Assembly (NCBI GenBank): GCA_965212165.1
Contig: OZ243096.1
Span: forward strand, 1,860,001-1,924,000
From: RHLJ01 sp965212165
Lineage (GTDB): Bacteria > Bacteroidota > Rhodothermia > Balneolales > Balneolaceae
Length of the DNA stretch: 64,000 bases
Direction: 5' to 3'
Shown: positions 59,746 to 64,000 of the stretch, in pieces
How the letters are laid out: each line of letters begins with the position of its first letter
Numbering within the stretch: position 1 is the stretch's first letter
Translations under genes and position numbers: made by a program
The notes under the pieces: generated by a model
Databases searched by the model: none
What the model was told of the DNA's origin: nothing
Seen by the model: the letters and a program-made list of their open reading frames with translations, nothing else

Positions 59746-60501
59746 ATGTACTACAAAAAGATGAGCAATTTCGATTCCCAAAAATCAGAATCAGTTCTAT
59801 TTATTGATATTGGAAATTCTTCCTTAAAAATAGCTTTTAAAAGTGATAAAAAATGGAAGGTTTATTCCTATAAATCAGCTAATGAAGCTGCGAATTTGAT
59901 TAATAATCATTTGTACCCTGTAAAGAGTATAATTCTGAGTAGTGTTCGAGAGGCAGTAAAAGATGCCCTGGAAAGTAAAGTAGAGTCACATTTGATTAAT
60001 GAGTTATTAATCAAAGACATTGAGAGAGATTTACTCGATTACCAAACACCAGAGACACTTGGAGTAGATAGATACTTGGCCTGTTATGGGGCTCAAATAC
60101 ATACCAAAAAGCCAGTTGTTGTGATTGATGCAGGATCAGCTTGTACCATTGATTATATGGATGATAAAGGTGTATTTAAAGGAGGAGTGATTATGCCTGG
60201 ACTATCTTCAATACTTAATGTGTTTGATAGAGTTGCTCCAGAATTACCTAAAATTGAAGTTCAATTTCCAAAACATTTCCCGGGTAAAACAACTAGTGAA
60301 TCGCTTGAGTTAGGTCAGGTTGTTTTTTATGCTGATGGTATTTCAAAAATGTTAGAGCGTTACACAAAGATATATGGAGAATATGATCTTTTTATAAGTG
60401 GAGGAGATGCTGAAATTGTTAATGAATTAATTGGTAATAAAGGAGCGATTCATAAGAATCTAATATTTGATGGAATGGAGAGAATGGTTATTAGTGATTG
60501 A
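59746..60501 (+). CDS. coaX: Type III pantothenate kinase
   Basis: CoaX phosphorylates pantothenate in an ATP- and monovalent-cation-dependent manner, the first step of CoA synthesis. The ASKHA-fold motifs are LFIDIGNSSLKIAFK, GVDRYLACYGA and VVVIDAGSACTIDYMD. At 251 residues it is typical. An internal ATG at 59761 is a possible alternative start. With panB and coaBC it is the third CoA-pathway gene in the window. It is divergent from the SDR gene. Confidence 0.94.
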   Translation: MYYKKMSNFDSQKSESVLFIDIGNSSLKIAFKSDKKWKVYSYKSANEAANLINNHLYPVKSIILSSVREAVKDALESKVESHLINELLIKDIERDLLDYQTPETLGVDRYLACYGAQIHTKKPVVVIDAGSACTIDYMDDKGVFKGGVIMPGLSSILNVFDRVAPELPKIEVQFPKHFPGKTTSESLELGQVVFYADGISKMLERYTKIYGEYDLFISGGDAEIVNELIGNKGAIHKNLIFDGMERMVISD

Positions 60502-60524
60502 AGAACAAAAGCTTAAAAAGGGGA

Positions 60525-61145
60525 TCAATCTTCTTTTAGTTTTCTTTCTATTAAAGAAATTACCATTTCTCTAGCTACTTTATTCTTTCCACCACGTGGG
60601 ATAATCACATCTGCATAACGTTTACTTGGCTCTACAAACTCAAGGTGCATTGGGCGTACGAATTTCTCGTATTGTTCCATTACGCTTTCAACTGAACGAC
60701 CTCGTTTCATTATATCACGTTTAAGACGGCGAAGTAATCGGATATCATCATCTGTATCTACAAAAATCTTAACATCCATAAGATTTAGTAATTCGGGTTC
60801 ACTGAAAATCAAAATCCCATCTATTAAAATAACTTGAGTTGGCTTTACAGAAATGGATTCCTCTTTACGTGTATGATCTGCAAAATCATATACAGGTACT
60901 TCAACTGGGTAACCCTCTAATAATGCATCAAGGTGTCGGATTAATAATTCAGTTTCAAGAGAAGAAGGATGGTCAAAATTAAATTTAACACGCTCTTTAA
61001 ATGGGAGGTGTTTTAAATCTCGATAATAAGCATCGTGTTCTAATCGTAGTATATTTTTAGATCCAAAGTGATCGCATAGATAATCTACAACGGTTGTTTT
61101 ACCAGAACCACTACCACCAGCTACTCCAATTATCAATGGCTTCAT
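60525..61145 (-). CDS. udk: Uridine kinase
   Basis: A 206-residue P-loop kinase that phosphorylates uridine and cytidine. It has GVAGGSGSGKTTVVDYL, the nucleoside-binding HDAYYRDLKHLPF, YDFADHTRKEES, and the lid motif FVDTDDDIRLLRRLKRDI. This is the standard pyrimidine salvage enzyme. It is transcribed with the upstream amidase gene, which ends 9 bp before its start. Confidence 0.94.
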   Translation of the reverse strand: MKPLIIGVAGGSGSGKTTVVDYLCDHFGSKNILRLEHDAYYRDLKHLPFKERVKFNFDHPSSLETELLIRHLDALLEGYPVEVPVYDFADHTRKEESISVKPTQVILIDGILIFSEPELLNLMDVKIFVDTDDDIRLLRRLKRDIMKRGRSVESVMEQYEKFVRPMHLEFVEPSKRYADVIIPRGGKNKVAREMVISLIERKLKED

Positions 61146-61154
61146 AAATTTAAA

Positions 61155-62441
61155 TCAATTTGAAGAATTGAATGCTTCAGTTTTTTCGTATTCTACTTTG
61201 TAATCGCGAATAGCTCTAAAAATTGCTGATGCCATTATTGATTGACCATAATCACTTGATAAAAAACGTTGTTCTGATGGATTTGACAAGAATCCTACTT
61301 CAACTAACATAGCAGGCATTGAAGCTTGATAAAGCACAACAAAACCAGCTTGCTTAACTCCTCTAGATTTACGGCCAGCTCGTTCTGTAAATTGTTTATC
61401 AATTAAAGTAGCAATACGTTCACTGGTCGATATATAGCCACTATGAGCTAATTCATAGATTAAAAGATCATCCTCTGTTAGCTCCATTATTTCTTTTCCT
61501 TCAGTATTAAAAACAGCATTTTCCTGTTTCATAATTTCGAATGAAGTTTCACTTCGGTGGAGTCCTAAAAAGAATACTTCGGTTCCTCTTACTGACGAAG
61601 ATTTAAAAGCGTTCGCATGAATCGATACAAATAAATCTCCTTCTTCACGGTTTGCAATATGCCCTCGATCTTCGAGATCGACAAAAGTATCATCATCACG
61701 TGTATATACTACATTTACATCAGGAAGGAATTCTTCTATATAGCTCCCTAGTTTTTTAGAAATCGCGAGAACCACATCCTTTTCTCGAGCTTTTCTGTAG
61801 CCAATATTTCCAGGATCCTTCCCACCATGTCCTGCATCAATGATAACAGTATCAAATTTAAGCTTATCTCTAACTTGATTATATGTAGCATCTGGATCTA
61901 CTTCGCGTATGGGAATTGATTCAACTTGAAGAGCGTCATCGGGATTTACTTCTATATACCAGTTTTTCGCTAAGAATTGTTGAGTAAAAACATCAACATC
62001 ATATGGGTCAGCTTTTGATAAAGCCAGTAAAATATCGGAACCATTTTGATCAATATAAGCCTGCGATGTTACAGATATTTCAGATTCCAAATAAATATCA
62101 ACACCGTAACTTCTTTCTAGTTTGTATAAACGTATTTCTTGAATTTTCCCTTCTTGATTAAATATTTTAATACCAGTGGTATCAATATTATCATGAAAAA
62201 GCTCCATTTGAATTAAATCAGGAGCAGGTTGAATCACTGTAAAAGAATCAACGGGTTGACTTAAATGATACCTAACTACATATCCTAAACCGTCGCTACG
62301 TTCTGCTTTAGAAATACGCTCTAATTGAGTTTGTGCTGGTAAAGCAGGAGAAAATAAAGTGAATACGAATATCAGTGCCGGTATTAGCCGGAACAAAGAA
62401 CACGCCTGTATTCTTTTAATAGGTCTAAGTTCGTAAGCCAT
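61155..62441 (-). CDS. N-acetylmuramoyl-L-alanine amidase
   Basis: A zinc amidase that cleaves the stem peptide from peptidoglycan and separates daughter cells. The chosen start is the ATG at 62439-62441 (428 residues), because a signal sequence follows (ACSLFRLIPALIFVFTLFSPALPA). A TTG 54 bp upstream is rejected. An AMIN-like N-terminal domain (about residues 40-150) leads to the Amidase_3 domain. Its zinc ligands are in VIIDAGHGGKDPGN, a downstream Glu, and DLFVSIHANAF, with the catalytic Glu in MLVEVGFLSNP. It is likely an AmiA/AmiC-type periplasmic enzyme. Confidence 0.9.
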   Translation of the reverse strand: MAYELRPIKRIQACSLFRLIPALIFVFTLFSPALPAQTQLERISKAERSDGLGYVVRYHLSQPVDSFTVIQPAPDLIQMELFHDNIDTTGIKIFNQEGKIQEIRLYKLERSYGVDIYLESEISVTSQAYIDQNGSDILLALSKADPYDVDVFTQQFLAKNWYIEVNPDDALQVESIPIREVDPDATYNQVRDKLKFDTVIIDAGHGGKDPGNIGYRKAREKDVVLAISKKLGSYIEEFLPDVNVVYTRDDDTFVDLEDRGHIANREEGDLFVSIHANAFKSSSVRGTEVFFLGLHRSETSFEIMKQENAVFNTEGKEIMELTEDDLLIYELAHSGYISTSERIATLIDKQFTERAGRKSRGVKQAGFVVLYQASMPAMLVEVGFLSNPSEQRFLSSDYGQSIMASAIFRAIRDYKVEYEKTEAFNSSN

Positions 62442-62604
62442 AGTTTTGTAGATGATCAAAAAAAGATACGTTTTTAACGATTGTGATGAAAGCAAGTGTT
62501 TTAATGGGTTGGAATATTGTTAAATTAGTTTCTTTACTGCTTTTATCTGATTTTATTGTTCAAAAGCTTTAATAAAAATATATAAGCTACATTAAATTAT
62601 CCCT

Positions 62605-64000
62605 ATGAAATCTGGGTATACAGTACAAAAACTTATAGAAGAATATTGGAATCCAAGTTCCTCCATTTTTAACCAAGCGATAGAATTTATTCCTGATCGG
62701 CAGAACAAGGATATTGAGGATAAATTCAAGGAGATTCTAGATAAACAGACAGATGGAATTCCAATTGAATCTTTGGAAAGTATTTCATCACTTAAGGACT
62801 CTCGACTTAATAAATTAGATGAAGTTTGGCTAGAAGCTATTATAGAAGCAACATCTGCAATACCAGAACTTCTTCTCATTGAACAGAACGAATCGCATTA
62901 TCAGTCTAGAGAAGGAGATACTGCCTTTATTGGCCTTGCTAAAGTTTTAAAAAGAGGAAGACTTACTTTACGGAAAGGCATTCAGGCTATTGATAATGCA
63001 TTTCGCAGAATGCTCAAAAAAGAAGAGAAGGAATTCCAAATAGCTTTAAGGGAAGTTCCATTTAAGAGTATGGCCCTAATTCATTTATTTGAATTAAAAA
63101 CTGAGATTTCAAATTGGAAACATGCTCAATATCGATTTTGTGCAAGAGTATTAGAGGTTACTCAAAATTGGGCTTTGCTTGGTAAAATTGATGATATAGA
63201 ATCTGAATCTGAGATCACATTTCAAGAACTCATATCAAATTTAAGAGCTACATATAAGGATGAAAGTGAAATTCATCAAACTGCACTAGAAAAGAAATTC
63301 GAGGAGATTAACAAGAAACTTAAAAGAAATCTTGAGTTAGTAGGCACTATAGAGTTAAATAGTAATACGTATAGTGTAGAAAATGTGGAAAAGGAAAAAG
63401 TAAATTTCACATCACTCTTAAAAGTTAGTGGTGAAAATTGGTCTGAACTAGTAAATGCATTATCTCAAAGGATACATGTACTCATAAACCTTGCTAATTT
63501 TAAAGAAAGACTTAACTACTATACTTCATCTTTTTTATACCAGACCGAAGAGTTCTTTCAGCAGGTGATTTTAGACCCTCATAAAGGATTAAAAGGAATA
63601 ATTGAAGATGCAATTTCGGAACTTAAAAGTCTTTCAAAGCCTAGCCGAAAAGATTTAGCTGAACTTGGAGCGTTTATACATTCTAGGGCAAATAATACGA
63701 TTACCACAGGCATTTCAGAAATTCTAAACCAGAAGGTTGAAGATAAGTACTTAAGTGTATTGCTTGATGATTTTATAGGTAAGACAACAAACCTAGCTAA
63801 AGATCAACCTGAGAAAAGTGTTATAGTTGAAGATTTAAATCTTGAAGTTGCTAAACCAGACTTTGAGATAAAAGCGATTGATTGGCAAAAATTCGTTCAA
63901 AGAATGCTAGGCAAATATATTGCTACTGCTTTGGATTCACATAAACTTAATCTAGAGGAAGAAGTAAGCGAAATATCATTGAATTATTTAGAAGTTCTTC
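62605..64000 (+). CDS. Large cytoplasmic protein, unknown function (partial)
   Basis: An uninterrupted frame of about 465 codons starts with an ATG at 62605 and runs off the right edge. The product begins MKSGYTVQKLIEEYWNPSS and is highly helical and charged (EKKFEEINKKLKRNLELV; KVLKRGRLTLRKGIQAIDNAFRRMLKKEEKE), with likely coiled-coil parts. No signal peptide or catalytic motif is visible in this part. It is divergent from the amidase gene. I do not recognise it, but the long open frame makes a real gene very likely. Confidence 0.75.
   Translation, partial: MKSGYTVQKLIEEYWNPSSSIFNQAIEFIPDRQNKDIEDKFKEILDKQTDGIPIESLESISSLKDSRLNKLDEVWLEAIIEATSAIPELLLIEQNESHYQSREGDTAFIGLAKVLKRGRLTLRKGIQAIDNAFRRMLKKEEKEFQIALREVPFKSMALIHLFELKTEISNWKHAQYRFCARVLEVTQNWALLGKIDDIESESEITFQELISNLRATYKDESEIHQTALEKKFEEINKKLKRNLELVGTIELNSNTYSVENVEKEKVNFTSLLKVSGENWSELVNALSQRIHVLINLANFKERLNYYTSSFLYQTEEFFQQVILDPHKGLKGIIEDAISELKSLSKPSRKDLAELGAFIHSRANNTITTGISEILNQKVEDKYLSVLLDDFIGKTTNLAKDQPEKSVIVEDLNLEVAKPDFEIKAIDWQKFVQRMLGKYIATALDSHKLNLEEEVSEISLNYLEVL

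Noticed and set aside
62592..62879. 95-codon antisense frame within the last gene
   Set aside because: The plus strand carries an open frame of at least 465 codons through the same region; the short serine-rich antisense frame is its shadow.
1..64000. CRISPR arrays, insertion sequences or prophage
   Set aside because: No regularly spaced repeats, transposase or phage structural genes were seen; base composition is even throughout.

Overview
The window is an AT-rich, gene-dense chromosomal segment of a Gram-negative bacterium of the FCB group. Balneolota (Balneolaceae-like, marine) is my best guess and Bacteroidota the alternative. Support comes from a Bacteroidota-type one-subunit succinate dehydrogenase cytochrome b, a short LeuA without its feedback domain, DUF2911, DUF4296 and DUF1456 proteins, a stand-alone FabZ, and A/T-rich leaders with few Shine-Dalgarno sites and several TTG starts. 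I see no rRNA, tRNA, CRISPR array, prophage or insertion sequence.

Layout. 1-7.0 kb: the edge of a DEXH helicase gene, acs, a small membrane protein, ald, ligA and a RodZ-like protein. 7.1-12.0 kb (+): comF, a membrane protein, a histidine phosphatase, menG, fabZ, panB and surE, closely packed. 12.0-16.9 kb (-): ppa, then a compact operon yicC-gmk-rpoZ-coaBC-unknown-lipase. 17.0-19.5 kb (+): a carbamoyltransferase / DUF5989 / SxtJ-like cassette. 19.5-24.7 kb (-): DinB-like, unknown, msrB, glmM, an SGNH/TPR protein and a cobalamin adenosyltransferase. 24.9-28.3 kb: an exported protein, an arsM plus radical-SAM pair, and a YigZ-family gene. 28.5-31.9 kb (+): sdhC-sdhA-sdhB, ending in two hairpin terminators. 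32-43.4 kb is accessory: tandem DUF2911 genes, two class V aminotransferases, ilvA, a GNAT enzyme, a fasciclin protein, a membrane class III cyclase flanked by two paralogous glycine-zipper microproteins, an orphan HicB-like protein, and an exported metallopeptidase. 43.7-55.7 kb: branched-chain amino acid synthesis, with ilvD-ilvB-ilvN-ilvC on the minus strand and leuA-leuC-leuD-leuB plus a CBS protein on the plus strand. 55.7-64 kb: a GH114-like lipoprotein, recQ, DUF4296, SDR, coaX, udk, an amidase and the start of a large unknown gene.

The most striking find is in front of ilvD. A 25-codon ORF rich in Ile, Val and Leu codons (48924-49001, minus) is followed by a perfect 10-bp hairpin with a U-tract ending 24 nt before the ilvD start. 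A segment at the end of the small ORF can pair with the 5' arm of that hairpin at 10 of 11 positions. This is the arrangement of a ribosome-mediated transcription attenuator for the whole ilvDBNC operon. A less certain Leu/Ile/Val-rich small ORF, without a terminator, precedes leuA. Other items worth following are the arsM/radical-SAM pair, the microprotein-flanked cyclase, and the carbamoyltransferase/DUF5989/SxtJ cassette.

Pathway view: three separate loci serve pantothenate and CoA synthesis (panB, coaBC, coaX). ilvA, ilvDBNC and leuACDB together cover most isoleucine, valine and leucine synthesis. Several start codons were moved from the longest open frame on the basis of family N-termini, signal peptides or spacing; each such case is stated in its entry.
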